From positions 558,001 through 622,000 of the forward strand of contig CAWBXD010000013.1 of NCBI GenBank assembly GCA_963792705.1: DNA of 64,000 nt, written 5' to 3'. This DNA comes from JBBQVS01 sp963792705 (lineage in GTDB: Bacteria > Chloroflexota > Ktedonobacteria > Ktedonobacterales > Ktedonobacteraceae). The notes beneath the pieces were generated by a model, which searched no databases, was not told the DNA's origin, and saw only the letters and a list, made by a program, of their open reading frames with translations. Shown piece after piece: positions 1 through 8,426 of this stretch. The first letter of the stretch is position 1; every line of letters begins with the position of its first letter. Both the position numbers and the translations under genes were made by a program.

Positions 1-1
1 A

Positions 2-832
2 GTGGAAGTGCCTGCGATGGTGGTGTTTCTCAACAAAGTGGACATGATGGACGACGAAGAGTTGTTGGAGTTGGTCGAACTGGAAGTGCGTGAGTTGCTC
101 AGCAAGAACCAGTTCCCCGGCGACGACGTGCCGGTCATTCGTGGCTCGGCCCTCAAAGCGTTGGAGAGCAAGGGTGACCTGTCGCGCAACGACGAAGCGG
201 CCAAGAGCATCTGGGAGTTGATGGATGCGGTGGATAGCTACATTCCGACGCCAGCGCGTCCGACAGACCGTCCGTTCTTGATGCCAGTGGAAGACGTGTT
301 CGGCATTAAGGGTCGCGGCACGGTGGCAACGGGACGTATCGAGCGTGGCATCGTCAAGGTGGGCGAGAACGTGGAGATCATCGGAATGCAAGAAGTGACG
401 CGCACAGTCGTGGTCACGGGCGTGGAGATGTTCCAGAAGACGCTGGACCAGGGGATGGCAGGCGACAACGTGGGGTGTCTGTTACGAGGTATTGAGCGCG
501 CGGACATCGAGCGAGGGCAAGTGCTGGCGAAGCCGGGGTCCATCAAGCCGCACAAGACGTTCAAGGCGCAGGTGTATGTGCTGTCCAAGGAAGAGGGAGG
601 CCGTCACACGCCGTTCTTCAACGGGTATCGTCCGCAGTTCTACGTTCGCACGACGGACGTGACGGGAGCGATCAAGTTGCCGGAGGGAGTGGAGATGGTG
701 ATGCCGGGAGACAACATCGAGATGACGGTGGAGTTAATTCAGCCGGTAGCGATGGAAGAGGGCGTGAAGTTCGCCATTCGAGAGGGTGGTCGTACTGTGG
801 GTGCGGGTATCTGCACCAAGATCGAAAACTAA
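2..832 (+). CDS. tuf: Elongation factor Tu, 5'-truncated by the window edge
   Basis: GTPase that delivers aminoacyl-tRNA to the ribosome. The gene enters from the left, so only about the last 276 of some 400 residues are seen. The G-domain guanine-specificity motif NKVD is at visible residues 11-14 and the SAL motif at 49-51; the two beta-barrel domains follow, ending in the typical GRTVGAGICTKI tail. The first visible GTG is internal, not a start. A short hairpin terminator follows directly. It lies ahead of rpmG-secE-nusG, a common bacterial arrangement, but a palindromic repeat and a gap separate it from them, so it probably ends its own transcript. Confidence 0.98.
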   Translation: MEVPAMVVFLNKVDMMDDEELLELVELEVRELLSKNQFPGDDVPVIRGSALKALESKGDLSRNDEAAKSIWELMDAVDSYIPTPARPTDRPFLMPVEDVFGIKGRGTVATGRIERGIVKVGENVEIIGMQEVTRTVVVTGVEMFQKTLDQGMAGDNVGCLLRGIERADIERGQVLAKPGSIKPHKTFKAQVYVLSKEEGGRHTPFFNGYRPQFYVRTTDVTGAIKLPEGVEMVMPGDNIEMTVELIQPVAMEEGVKFAIREGGRTVGAGICTKIEN

Positions 833-847
833 TACTGAATGTTCGCA

Positions 848-880
848 TGGGCGCAATAACGTTTGCGCCCATTGCTGTTT
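848..880 (+). terminator. Terminator after tuf
   Basis: A 9-bp perfect stem (TGGGCGCAA at 848-856 with TTGCGCCCA at 863-871) with a 6-base loop, followed by a T-rich stretch, 15 bases past the tuf stop. Confidence 0.75.
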
Positions 881-881
881 A

Positions 882-951
882 GTAGGGACCGATGTATCGC
901 GTCCGTGTCGGCGTTCAAATTGCTAAGAGGACGCGATACATCGGTCCCTAC
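882..951. repeat. Dispersed palindromic repeat, type A
   Basis: Terminal arms GTAGGGACCGATGTATCGCG and its complement CGCGATACATCGGTCCCTAC enclose a short unique core (about 70 bp in total). The same arms recur at 27445, 28625, 39991 (right arm), 41161, 50242 and 51599. No ORF is associated with it. It behaves like a MITE or REP-type element. Confidence 0.85.
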
Positions 952-1061
952 AAGTAAATCATTGACGTTACGAGCGTTATATCTGATAGCCGGATTAATA
1001 TACTAAGACATATTGTTATTATTATTGGCAAGTTCAAGCCAGAACGTGAACGGAGGAAGAC

Positions 1062-1232
1062 ATGGCAAGCAAAGGCAAAGAGAATCGCATTGTGGTTACA
1101 CTGGCTTGCACAACTTGCAAGAGCCGTAACTACACTACATCAAAGAACAAAAAGAATAATCCCGAGCGTCTCGAATTCAAGAAGTTTTGTAACACTTGTC
1201 GAGTACATGCCCCACACCGCGAAACCAAGTAG
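1062..1232 (+). CDS. rpmG: 50S ribosomal protein L33
   Basis: A 56-residue large-subunit protein. It begins MASKGKENRIVVTLACTTCK and ends HRETK. It carries two CxxC pairs (CTTC and CNTC), so it is the zinc-binding form of L33. The ATG has a good ribosome binding site (GGAGGA at 1052-1057). It sits in the classic place ahead of secE and nusG. Length and composition match the family exactly. Confidence 0.95.
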   Translation: MASKGKENRIVVTLACTTCKSRNYTTSKNKKNNPERLEFKKFCNTCRVHAPHRETK

Positions 1233-1315
1233 AGCGAGCGTAGGTACAACGTAGGTTAGATAGACTTATTGGTGGTACGCAATCGCTACTGATTACTGGT
1301 CCAGAAAGGTCGAAC

Positions 1316-1927
1316 GTGGCAAACAAAATGGCTGACAAGAAAAAGAATACTAATCGTCCAGCTTCTCAGGCTACACGGGCAACCCTCAAAACAAACGAAA
1401 AGGATCAGCCTGTTAAAAGCATTAGTGAGATGGCTCGTGACGAGGCTAAGAACGCGCAAAAGACGACAGAAAGCACCGAGTCGGTTAAAAGTATCGGCGA
1501 GATGGCTCGTGACAAAGCTAAGAGCGCGCAGAAAACGACGGAAAGTAGTGCTACATCAGTTAAAAGTATTGGCGAGATGGCTCGCGATGAGCGCAAAAAT
1601 CCGAAAGGACAGGCGAAGGTAGAAAGTAAACCGTCTGTCAAAAGTAGTACTGCAACATTACGAAGTGAGCCAAAAAAGGATCGCCCGGTGGTACGACGTG
1701 AAACCAAGGAACCATCGTGGCTGGTGCGTTTCCGTAACAGTCGTATTGGTCGCTTTGTGTTTGAAGCCTATTACGAACTTCGTCACAAGGTGACATGGCC
1801 GACCTTTGAGGAAGCACGCAACATGACCATCATTGTGATTGTGCTTTCTGGCATAATTGGCCTGGCCTTGTTCGCGGTAGACTCAGGATTATACAGTCTC
1901 TTCCTACTCATCAGCGGCGGTAAGTAA
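1316..1927 (+). CDS. secE: Preprotein translocase subunit SecE with a repetitive N-terminal extension
   Basis: Membrane subunit that clamps SecY in the Sec translocon. The SecE domain is the last ~60 residues: an amphipathic helix with the HKVTWPTFEEA motif, then one membrane segment (IIVIVLSGIIGLALFAV). At 203 residues from the GTG it is far longer than usual (about 60-130). The extra N-terminus is hydrophilic and contains three near-identical units beginning VKSI(S/G)EMARD at residues 33, 57 and 82 (period 24-25) and a fourth partial VKS at 108. Position before nusG supports the call. The start could be the internal ATG seven bases downstream (same frame, residue 5). Confidence 0.93.
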   Translation: MANKMADKKKNTNRPASQATRATLKTNEKDQPVKSISEMARDEAKNAQKTTESTESVKSIGEMARDKAKSAQKTTESSATSVKSIGEMARDERKNPKGQAKVESKPSVKSSTATLRSEPKKDRPVVRRETKEPSWLVRFRNSRIGRFVFEAYYELRHKVTWPTFEEARNMTIIVIVLSGIIGLALFAVDSGLYSLFLLISGGK

Positions 1928-2007
1928 CGCGTACAGCGGGTTGAGAGAACTTGCGACCTCTCCAGGCGTGTAGTTTTATAACCAGAAACACCATGAGGGA
2001 AAACGCC

Positions 2008-2622
2008 GTGGTAACTGAACATACGAAAGAGGATGGGCCAGTAGAACAAGCAGGCCCAATAGTGCATCCATCTACAACGAATCCAGAGGGACTCGACCGT
2101 GCATGGTATGCTATTCACACCTACTCTGGATATGAGAACAAGGTAAGAACTCATCTTGAGGCACGTATTACGTCGATGGACATGCGTAACAAAATCTTCC
2201 GCGTTGTCGTGCCTATGGAAGAAGAGGTTGAGATTAAGCAAGGGCAACGGCGTACCGTGCAGCGTAAGACGTTTCCTGGTTATGTGCTGGTAGAGATGAT
2301 AATGAGTGACGAGGCTTGGTATGTTGTACGCAACACACCAGGGGTTACAAGTTTTGTTGGCTCCGGCACACGTCCTATTCCCTTGCAAGAGCACGAGATG
2401 AAGACGATTCTGAAACAGGTCACACAGGAAACCGAAAAGCCAAAAGCGAAAATCAGTTTCACAAAAGGCCAGAGCGTTCGTGTCGTCGATGGTCCATTTA
2501 CTGAATTTATTGGCACTGTCAGCGAAATCAATATGGACAAGAACAAGGTGACTGTACTGGTCTCCTTCTTTGGTCGAGAGACGCCTGTAGTCCTCGACTT
2601 TCTCCAGGTTGAGAAGATTTAA
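2008..2622 (+). CDS. nusG: Transcription termination/antitermination protein NusG
   Basis: Binds RNA polymerase and influences elongation, Rho-dependent termination and coupling to the ribosome. The NGN domain begins at RAWYAIHTYSGYENKV, and the C-terminal KOW domain has GQSVRVVDGPFTEFIGTV. The reading frame is open further upstream (ATG at 1993, TTG at 1951). I chose the GTG at 2008 because GAGGGA lies about 8 bases before it while the ATG has no visible ribosome binding site; the ATG remains possible. About 204 residues, normal for the family. It probably shares a transcript with secE. Confidence 0.95.
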   Translation: MVTEHTKEDGPVEQAGPIVHPSTTNPEGLDRAWYAIHTYSGYENKVRTHLEARITSMDMRNKIFRVVVPMEEEVEIKQGQRRTVQRKTFPGYVLVEMIMSDEAWYVVRNTPGVTSFVGSGTRPIPLQEHEMKTILKQVTQETEKPKAKISFTKGQSVRVVDGPFTEFIGTVSEINMDKNKVTVLVSFFGRETPVVLDFLQVEKI

Positions 2623-2649
2623 GACATTTCTGAGGAGTTTTGAAATCAC

Positions 2650-3072
2650 ATGGCAAAGCGTATCAAGGCTGTAGTCCGTCTACAAATTCCGGCGGGGAAG
2701 GCTAACCCAGCACCCCCTATTGGTACCGCGCTTGGACCACAGGGCGTCAACATTATGATGTTCTGTAAGGAGTACAACGCACGTACCGCTGAGCAAGCAG
2801 GAATGATTATTCCGGCTGAAATCACCATTTATGAGGATCGCTCGTTCACCTTTATCACAAAGACCCCACCTGTACCTGACCTTTTAAAGAAGGCCATAAA
2901 TGTTGAGAAGGGGTCTGCGGTACCGAACAAGACGAAGATCGGCTCAATAAGTCGTTCTAAGTTGCGTGAGATCGCCGAATTAAAGATGAAGGACCTTAAC
3001 GCGATTGATGTTGAGGGTGCAGAAGGTATGATTGCCGGTACTGCACGAAGCATGGGTATCACTATCGAGTAG
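2650..3072 (+). CDS. rplK: 50S ribosomal protein L11
   Basis: 140-residue protein of the GTPase-associated centre. It starts MAKRIKAVVRLQIPAGKANP and contains the PPIGTALGPQGVNIMMFCKEYNA segment that binds 23S rRNA and thiostrepton-type antibiotics. Ribosome binding site GAGGAG at about 2631. It follows nusG closely and precedes rplA, the standard order. Confidence 0.98.
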   Translation: MAKRIKAVVRLQIPAGKANPAPPIGTALGPQGVNIMMFCKEYNARTAEQAGMIIPAEITIYEDRSFTFITKTPPVPDLLKKAINVEKGSAVPNKTKIGSISRSKLREIAELKMKDLNAIDVEGAEGMIAGTARSMGITIE

Positions 3073-3125
3073 TCCTGCCCGAAAGTTACTGCGGTTGTTT
3101 AGCCTCAAGGAGGGCTGTTAAATAT

Positions 3126-3833
3126 ATGACAGTTAAGCATGGAAAAAAGTATAACGAAGCGGAGAAGCTCATTGACAGCACAAAGCTGTATGAGCCAAAA
3201 GAAGCGGTCGAACTGCTCAAGAAGTTAAACTATGTCAAGTTCGATCCAACAGTTGAGCTACACATGAAACTTGGCGTAGACCCACGTCACGCAGACCAGA
3301 TGGTCCGCGGCGTTGCGACGCTACCAGCAGGAACTGGAAAAGAAGTGAAGGTGCTGGTCTTCGCACAGGGCGAGAAAGTAGCCGAAGCTGAGAGCGCGGG
3401 TGCGGACTTTGTTGGTCTGGACGATATCATCAAGCAGATTGAGGCCGATTGGACAGGCTTTGATGTCGCCATTGCAACCCCCGATGTGATGGGTAAGGTC
3501 GGTCGTCTCGGTAAGAAACTGGGACCACGCGGTTTGATGCCTAGCCCTAAGGCAGGAACAATTACCTTTGATCTTGCCAAGACTATTCGAGAAGTGAAGG
3601 CAGGTCGTGTTGAATTCAAGGTTGATAAAACTGCCTTATTGCACATTCCTGCGGGTAAGCTTTCGTTCAGCGATGATGCGTTGATGACAAACCTTTCCTC
3701 CATCGTTGATGCGGTTATGCGTGCCAAGCCATCCGGTGCGAAGGGGACGTATGTAAAGAGTGTTGTGCTCTCGTCTACTATGTCGCCTAGCATTCGCTTG
3801 GATGTTGCTACAGCAACAGCGTTGAAGCCCTAG
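3126..3833 (+). CDS. rplA: 50S ribosomal protein L1
   Basis: 235-residue L1-stalk protein that also often represses its own operon. It has the GVDPRHADQMVRG and GKLGPRGLMPSPKAGT motifs. Ribosome binding site AAGGAGGG about 14 bases before the ATG. The transcript appears to end at the long inverted repeat just downstream; rplJ has its own promoter. Confidence 0.98.
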   Translation: MTVKHGKKYNEAEKLIDSTKLYEPKEAVELLKKLNYVKFDPTVELHMKLGVDPRHADQMVRGVATLPAGTGKEVKVLVFAQGEKVAEAESAGADFVGLDDIIKQIEADWTGFDVAIATPDVMGKVGRLGKKLGPRGLMPSPKAGTITFDLAKTIREVKAGRVEFKVDKTALLHIPAGKLSFSDDALMTNLSSIVDAVMRAKPSGAKGTYVKSVVLSSTMSPSIRLDVATATALKP

Positions 3834-3845
3834 AAGGGGCCTATG

Positions 3846-3893
3846 CAAGTGATTCAAACGGACGCCCACAAGGGCGTCCGTTTGAATCACTTG
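3846..3893 (+). terminator. Long-stem terminator after rplA
   Basis: A perfect 22-bp stem (3846-3867 with 3872-3893) and 4-base loop ACAA, followed by TCCTCGTTTTT. It is one of a series of unusually long stems in this window. Confidence 0.85.
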
Positions 3894-3909
3894 TCCTCGT
3901 TTTTGGGGC

Positions 3910-3938
3910 TTGCTCTTTAGAGCGAAACCCTGTATAAT
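3910..3938 (+). promoter_or_regulatory. Promoter of the rplJ-rplL operon
   Basis: TTGCTC at 3910-3915, a 17-base spacer and a perfect TATAAT at 3933-3938. It lies between the rplA terminator and the L10 leader. Confidence 0.85.
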
Positions 3939-3959
3939 AGTGAAAATTCCAGTCAACCT

Positions 3960-4142
3960 AAGACAGCAAGTATGCAGGAAGCATCGAAATGACGGAAGTC
4001 AGCTTGCCGAGGTAGTAGACTATTTGGACGCAGACGTGATGCATTGCTGCTTTTCTCACTCACAGTGAGAAGCAGAACTGGTGCGTACTGTTGAATAGCA
4101 TACTCACTCGCCTTAGGTTTATGAAGAACCTAAGGTTTTTTT
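3960..4142 (+). ncRNA. Ribosomal protein L10 leader
   Basis: Untranslated leader between the promoter and rplJ. It contains the conserved CTTGCCGAGGTA segment typical of L10 leaders, a hairpin GCTTTTCTCACT/AGTGAGAAGC and, at its 3' end, a terminator hairpin. In related bacteria L10(L12)4 binds this RNA and represses its own synthesis. The call rests on motif and position; the full fold was not computed. Confidence 0.8.
4111..4142 (+). terminator. Attenuator hairpin in the L10 leader
   Basis: Stem CCTTAGGTT (4111-4119) with AACCTAAGG (4127-4135), followed by seven T (4136-4142), 25 bases before rplJ. It lies upstream of the gene it would terminate, so it most likely acts as a regulated attenuator. 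Confidence 0.8.
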
Positions 4143-4167
4143 ATATTCTGGGGAAGGAGGAACATTC

Positions 4168-4707
4168 GTGCCAACACAAGAGAAGTCAGGGAAGATTGAC
4201 GAATTAACGGAGAAGCTAAGTCGTGCCACACTCGCGATCCTGGTACAAACACAGGGTCTCAATGTGAAGGATATGAACGAGTTACGCAGTAGAATGCGTG
4301 AAGCTAAGTTGGAGTTTCAGATTGCGAAAAATACGCTTTTGCGTATCGCGGCTGAGCGCAACAACATGACAGGTGTTGACAATAGCATCTTCAATGGTCA
4401 GACAGCGGTTGCATGGAGCTTTGATGATGAAGTAAGTGCGGCAAAGGTTGTATCCGACTATATTCGTGCATCGAAGGCCCTTGTACTGAAGTCAGGTATT
4501 CTTGGTGGTCGCTCGTTGACGGCAGATCAGGTAGAGAACCTGGGTAAATTGCCTGGTGGCAAGTTGCAATCCAAAGCTGATGTCGTTGGAACCATTCAGG
4601 GACCTTTGGCAACAACATATGGCTTATTAACCGCACCACTACGTGATCTATGTTACGTGCTACAAGCACATGCAGAACAATTAAATGGTGGCTCTGCCGC
4701 CGAGTAA
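4168..4707 (+). CDS. rplJ: 50S ribosomal protein L10
   Basis: 179-residue base of the L12 stalk. N-terminal RNA-binding part with FQIAKNTLLRIAAE; the C-terminal helix that binds L12 dimers is LYVLQAHAEQL-like. GTG start at 4168 with a strong site (AAGGAGGAAC) just upstream. Controlled by the promoter and L10 leader in front of it, and cotranscribed with rplL 30 bases downstream. Confidence 0.98.
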   Translation: MPTQEKSGKIDELTEKLSRATLAILVQTQGLNVKDMNELRSRMREAKLEFQIAKNTLLRIAAERNNMTGVDNSIFNGQTAVAWSFDDEVSAAKVVSDYIRASKALVLKSGILGGRSLTADQVENLGKLPGGKLQSKADVVGTIQGPLATTYGLLTAPLRDLCYVLQAHAEQLNGGSAAE

Positions 4708-4737
4708 GTACTACAGAAATTAAGGAGAAAATACATC

Positions 4738-5124
4738 ATGTCCGTAGAAACCATTATCGCTGAAATTGAGCAATTGAATGTGCTCGATCTCGTTCAGTTA
4801 AGCAAGACCCTACAAGAGAAGTGGGGCGTGAGTGCAGCCGCAGCCGTTGCAGCAGGCCCAGCCGCTGGCGCAGCCCCTGCCGCCGCAGAAGCAGCCGCTC
4901 CTGTTGAAGAGCAGACCGAATTTGATGCAGTCTTGACCGAGGTTGGCCCGAACAAGATCAACGTCATCAAGGTTGTGCGTGAGTTGACCGGACTTGGCTT
5001 GAAAGAGGCAAAGGCCGTGGTTGACGAGGCACCAAAGGCCATCAAGGAAGGCGTCTCCAAGGATGAGGCCGAGGCCATCGCTAAGAAGATGGAAGAGGTC
5101 GGCGCAAAGGTTACAGTTAAGTAA
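4738..5124 (+). CDS. rplL: 50S ribosomal protein L7/L12
   Basis: 128-residue stalk protein that recruits translational GTPases. The N-terminal dimerisation region (VETIIAEIEQLNVLDLVQL) is followed by an Ala/Pro-rich hinge (about residues 34-58) and the C-terminal domain with NKINVIKVVRELTGLGLKEA. Ribosome binding site AAGGAG at about 4721. Last gene of its operon; a classic terminator follows. Confidence 0.98.
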   Translation: MSVETIIAEIEQLNVLDLVQLSKTLQEKWGVSAAAAVAAGPAAGAAPAAAEAAAPVEEQTEFDAVLTEVGPNKINVIKVVRELTGLGLKEAKAVVDEAPKAIKEGVSKDEAEAIAKKMEEVGAKVTVK

Positions 5125-5130
5125 TAAAAA

Positions 5131-5164
5131 CACCTGGGGCAGGCAAGCCCGCCCCAGGTGTTTT
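5131..5164 (+). terminator. Terminator after rplL
   Basis: Perfect 10-bp GC-rich stem CACCTGGGGC (5131-5140) with GCCCCAGGTG (5151-5160) and a short T run. Confidence 0.88.
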
Positions 5165-5186
5165 GTTGTCTGCATGCATGGAAGAA

Positions 5187-5215
5187 TTGCGTCTATAGGG
5201 CATTCATGCTATAAT
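5187..5215 (+). promoter_or_regulatory. Promoter of rpsO
   Basis: TTGCGT at 5187-5192, 17-base spacer, perfect TATAAT at 5210-5215, directly after the rplL terminator. Confidence 0.82.
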
Positions 5216-5270
5216 GCAGAAGTTAGATCGTTGTCTTTCCTATCCTGTAAACAGGAGGTGATTTAAAAGC

Positions 5271-5540
5271 GTGGCATTAAGTTTAGAAGAAAAAACAGAA
5301 ATTATCGAAGGCTCTCGTGTACACGAGACCGATACAGGTTCACCAGAGGTGCAGGTTTCCATCCTGACACGGCGTATCAATCAGATGACAGATCATCTGA
5401 AAGCGCACAAGCATGATCTCCACTCACGTCGCGGCCTACTTATGATGGTTGGGCAACGCAGACGTTTGCTTTCCTATCTCAGTAAGAAAAGCCCAGACCG
5501 CTATCGCGCACTGATCGCGAAGCTCGGTTTGCGCCACTAA
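5271..5540 (+). CDS. rpsO: 30S ribosomal protein S15
   Basis: 89-residue 16S rRNA-binding protein with the signature GSPEVQVSILTRRINQMTDHLKAHKHDLHSR (split here at the family positions). GTG start at 5271, preceded by an almost perfect Shine-Dalgarno (AGGAGGTGAT at 5252-5261). It lies next to pnp as in many bacteria, but pnp has its own promoter. Confidence 0.98.
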   Translation: MALSLEEKTEIIEGSRVHETDTGSPEVQVSILTRRINQMTDHLKAHKHDLHSRRGLLMMVGQRRRLLSYLSKKSPDRYRALIAKLGLRH

Positions 5541-5553
5541 ATTCAGGGTTGAT

Positions 5554-5611
5554 GCGGTCGGCGCACTAAACGCCAGGACGAAAGAATGTGGCATGCGCCG
5601 CGCCGAACCGC
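5554..5611 (+). other. Hairpin between rpsO and pnp
   Basis: GCGGTCGGCGC (5554-5564) pairs with GCGCCGAACCGC (5600-5611) with one bulged A, around a 35-base loop. No T run follows, so it is not a normal intrinsic terminator. It may be a processing or decay site for the rpsO message, by analogy with the rpsO-pnp intergenic RNase III site of enterobacteria; that is inference. Confidence 0.45.
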
Positions 5612-5789
5612 TGCTCCCAGGTTTCCCCTAGAGTATGTACATTGTGTTAAAGAGACGAGAGACCAACGCTAACGATAGGCAGATAAAGCAGCAATCCCCA
5701 CATATCGGTGTATAAGAAGTTGAACAAATAAAGCCGCGTATCCGCAGTACGAACAAGTCCACGGCACCAAATTATGTTGAACAGCCAAC

Positions 5790-5818
5790 TTGGAAAAACT
5801 AGACAATAGTTGTATAGT
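5790..5818 (+). promoter_or_regulatory. Promoter of pnp
   Basis: TTGGAA at 5790-5795, 17-base spacer, TATAGT at 5813-5818. This gives a leader of about 130 bases before the Shine-Dalgarno at 5942. Confidence 0.65.
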
Positions 5819-5953
5819 AGTGATGCGGTACCATGTGGTTATAGCAAGAAATGGTCTCCTCAGTGTTTGTGGAAAGTGGAAAAAGAGCACACTGAGCGGA
5901 GACGAAAGAAATACGCAATACGTTTGAGGTGCCAAATAGTCGGAGGAAATATA

Positions 5954-8419
5954 ATTCATCGTCAAGAAGCTGTCATCGGCGGTCGGTTAATGAGCATTGA
6001 GACCGGGCGAGTGGCAGAGCAAGCCAGTGGTGCTGTGTTAGTGCGCTATGGCGAAACCGTCATCCTGGCAACCGTCGTTGGTAGTAATGAGCCTCGTGAA
6101 GGCATAGACTTTTTCCCTTTAACGGTAGATGTTGAAGAGCGCATGTATGCAGCAGGAAAAATTCCTGGAGGCTTTATCAAGCGCGAGGGCAGAGCAAGTG
6201 AGCACGCAATCCTTGCCGCACGCCTTACAGACCGTCCTCTCCGTCCTCTCTTCCCCAAAGGGTATCGTAATGATGTACAGGTTGTCATTACTGTGCTTTC
6301 GGTAGACGAAGAAAATGACCCTGATATTCTTAGCATTGTCGGTGCCTCAGCCGCGCTTACCGTCTCAGATATCCCCTTCTCTGGTCCCGTTGGTGCGGTG
6401 CGTGTTGGATACATCGACGATCAACTGGTCATCAATCCTGTCGAATCGCAAACAGCGAGCAGTAGACTTGACCTTGCCATTGCTGGTACGTCAGACGCGG
6501 TGATGATGGTCGAGGCGGGCGCGAAAGAACTGCCTGAAGATGTGATGCTTGCAGCCGTCAAATTTGGGCACGAGGCAATTCAGGATATTGTCAAGATGCA
6601 GGATCGTTTGGCGCAAGATGTGAACGTGACCAAACGCCAATTCACAGCCGCCCCTATCGATGCAGAACTACGCGCTCAGGTTGCAGCGTTTGTGTTACCA
6701 CGCTTTGAGTCAGCACTACATACGACGGATAAAGCATCGCGTGCGACCGCTTTGAATGCGGTGCAGGATGCGTTGATCGCCGAACTGGGAACGCAGCATC
6801 CCGACCGTTTAAAGGACATTATTGCTTTCTATGAAAAAGAGTTGAAGGCTTATGTTCGTAACAATATTCTCGATAATGGCATACGTCCTGATGGACGTGA
6901 TCTAAAGACGATTCGTCCGATCACCTGTGAAGTGGGTCTCTTGCCACGTACACACGGGTCGGCACTCTTCACACGTGGTCAGACACAGGTGTTAAGCGTT
7001 GTCACGCTTGGCTCACCTGGCGACGAGCAGATACTAGATGGTCTCGGCTTCGGCGGCAACAAGCGTTTTATGCACCACTATAACTTCCCACCATACTCAA
7101 CAGGTGAGAGCAAGCCGATGCGTGGTCCTGGCCGTCGTGAAATTGGACACGGTGCCTTGGCAGAACGTGCTATCGCAGCCGTTATTCCTGCACAAAGCGA
7201 ATTTCCTTACACAATTCGCGCAGTCTCAGATATTCTTTCGTCGAACGGTTCCAGTTCGATGGGGTCGGTCTGTGGTACAACACTGGCTCTAATGGATGCT
7301 GGTGTGCCTATTCAGGCACCTGTCGCAGGTGTAGCGATGGGCCTTGTCACAGGTGAGGGCGAACGCGCGGGCAAATGGGCGGTATTAAGCGACATCCAGG
7401 GTATCGAGGATGCACTTGGAGATATGGATTTCAAGGTCGCTGGTACTGCTGATGGTATAACCGCGCTACAGATGGATATCAAGGTCAAGGGCATCACCTA
7501 TGAGATTATGGCGAAGGCACTTGAGCAGGCACACGAAGGCCGCATGTTCATCATGGAGAAGATGCTGGACGCAATCGATGCTCCGCGCGAGGAGTTATCC
7601 GGGTATGCGCCACGTATTCAGACTATCAAGATTAACCCTGAGAAGATTGGTGCCGTTATCGGACCAGGTGGCAAGATGATTCGTAAGATTCAGGAGGAGA
7701 GCGGCGCGAAGATCGACATTGAGGATGATGGGTCGGTCAACATTTCCGCGACTACTGGCGAAGCGATGCAGATTGCGATGGATGCGGTACGCGGCCTTAC
7801 CGAAGAGGTAGAGGTTGGTCGTATCTATACAGGTACGGTACGTCGTCTTGTGGACTTTGGTTGTTTTGTCGAAATTCTTCCGGGCAAAGAGGGACTGGTA
7901 CGTACCTCACAGCTCGCAGATTATCAGGTGATGCGTCCAGAGGATGTTGTTTCGGTCGGCGATGAAATCACGGTAATGGTGATTGAGGTCGATGGTCAGG
8001 GACGTGTTAATCTTTCGCGCCGTGCCGCGTTAAGTGGCGAGATGCCTTCGGCCGCAGAGCTAGAGAGCGAGCGTGGCCCAAGTCGTGGTGGTCCAAATCG
8101 TGGCGGCCCAGGTGGTCGTCCAGGCGGTGGCTATGGTGATCGTGGTGGTAGCCGTGACCGCGATAGTGGACCGCCAAATCGCGGTGGCTATGGTGATCGT
8201 GGTGGTTATGGTGATCGCGGCGGCAATCGCGGCGGCGGCTATAACAATGACCGCAACAGTGGTGGCGGTTATAACAATGATCGTAATAGCGGCGGCGGCA
8301 GTGGTGGTGGTTTTGGGCAACGCCGACCTATGGGTCCTGGCGGAAATAACCGAGACTCAGGTGGTCCACGCCGCGAGGGTGGTGGCTACGGTCAGCGCCC
8401 ACCGGAGCGTCGTTGGTAG
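5954..8419 (+). CDS. pnp: Polyribonucleotide nucleotidyltransferase with RGG-like tail
   Basis: Phosphorolytic 3'-5' exoribonuclease of the RNA degradosome. Two RNase PH domains flank a helical linker; then a KH domain (about 554-615, with KIGAVIGPGGKMIRKIQ) and an S1 domain (about 622-695). The final ~120 residues are Gly/Arg/Asp/Asn-rich repeats (GGYGDRG, GGYNNDRNSG), unusual for PNPase and disordered-looking. Start: the family N-terminus RQEAVIGGRLMSIETGR begins before the first ATG (5990). A clear GGAGG at 5942-5946 points to an ATT codon at 5954 (or ATA at 5951); the frame stays open back to a TTG at 5810. The ATG at 5990 is the conservative alternative. 821 residues from 5954. Confidence 0.95.
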   Translation: MHRQEAVIGGRLMSIETGRVAEQASGAVLVRYGETVILATVVGSNEPREGIDFFPLTVDVEERMYAAGKIPGGFIKREGRASEHAILAARLTDRPLRPLFPKGYRNDVQVVITVLSVDEENDPDILSIVGASAALTVSDIPFSGPVGAVRVGYIDDQLVINPVESQTASSRLDLAIAGTSDAVMMVEAGAKELPEDVMLAAVKFGHEAIQDIVKMQDRLAQDVNVTKRQFTAAPIDAELRAQVAAFVLPRFESALHTTDKASRATALNAVQDALIAELGTQHPDRLKDIIAFYEKELKAYVRNNILDNGIRPDGRDLKTIRPITCEVGLLPRTHGSALFTRGQTQVLSVVTLGSPGDEQILDGLGFGGNKRFMHHYNFPPYSTGESKPMRGPGRREIGHGALAERAIAAVIPAQSEFPYTIRAVSDILSSNGSSSMGSVCGTTLALMDAGVPIQAPVAGVAMGLVTGEGERAGKWAVLSDIQGIEDALGDMDFKVAGTADGITALQMDIKVKGITYEIMAKALEQAHEGRMFIMEKMLDAIDAPREELSGYAPRIQTIKINPEKIGAVIGPGGKMIRKIQEESGAKIDIEDDGSVNISATTGEAMQIAMDAVRGLTEEVEVGRIYTGTVRRLVDFGCFVEILPGKEGLVRTSQLADYQVMRPEDVVSVGDEITVMVIEVDGQGRVNLSRRAALSGEMPSAAELESERGPSRGGPNRGGPGGRPGGGYGDRGGSRDRDSGPPNRGGYGDRGGYGDRGGNRGGGYNNDRNSGGGYNNDRNSGGGSGGGFGQRRPMGPGGNNRDSGGPRREGGGYGQRPPERRW

Positions 8420-8426
8420 AAATATA

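Noticed and set aside
960..1061. A tRNA gene between tuf and rpmG, a common arrangement
   Set aside because: No cloverleaf, T-loop or acceptor pairing is visible in the gap.
1783..2649. 288-codon minus-strand ORF opposite nusG and secE
   Set aside because: Complete overlap with well-established genes and no family resemblance.
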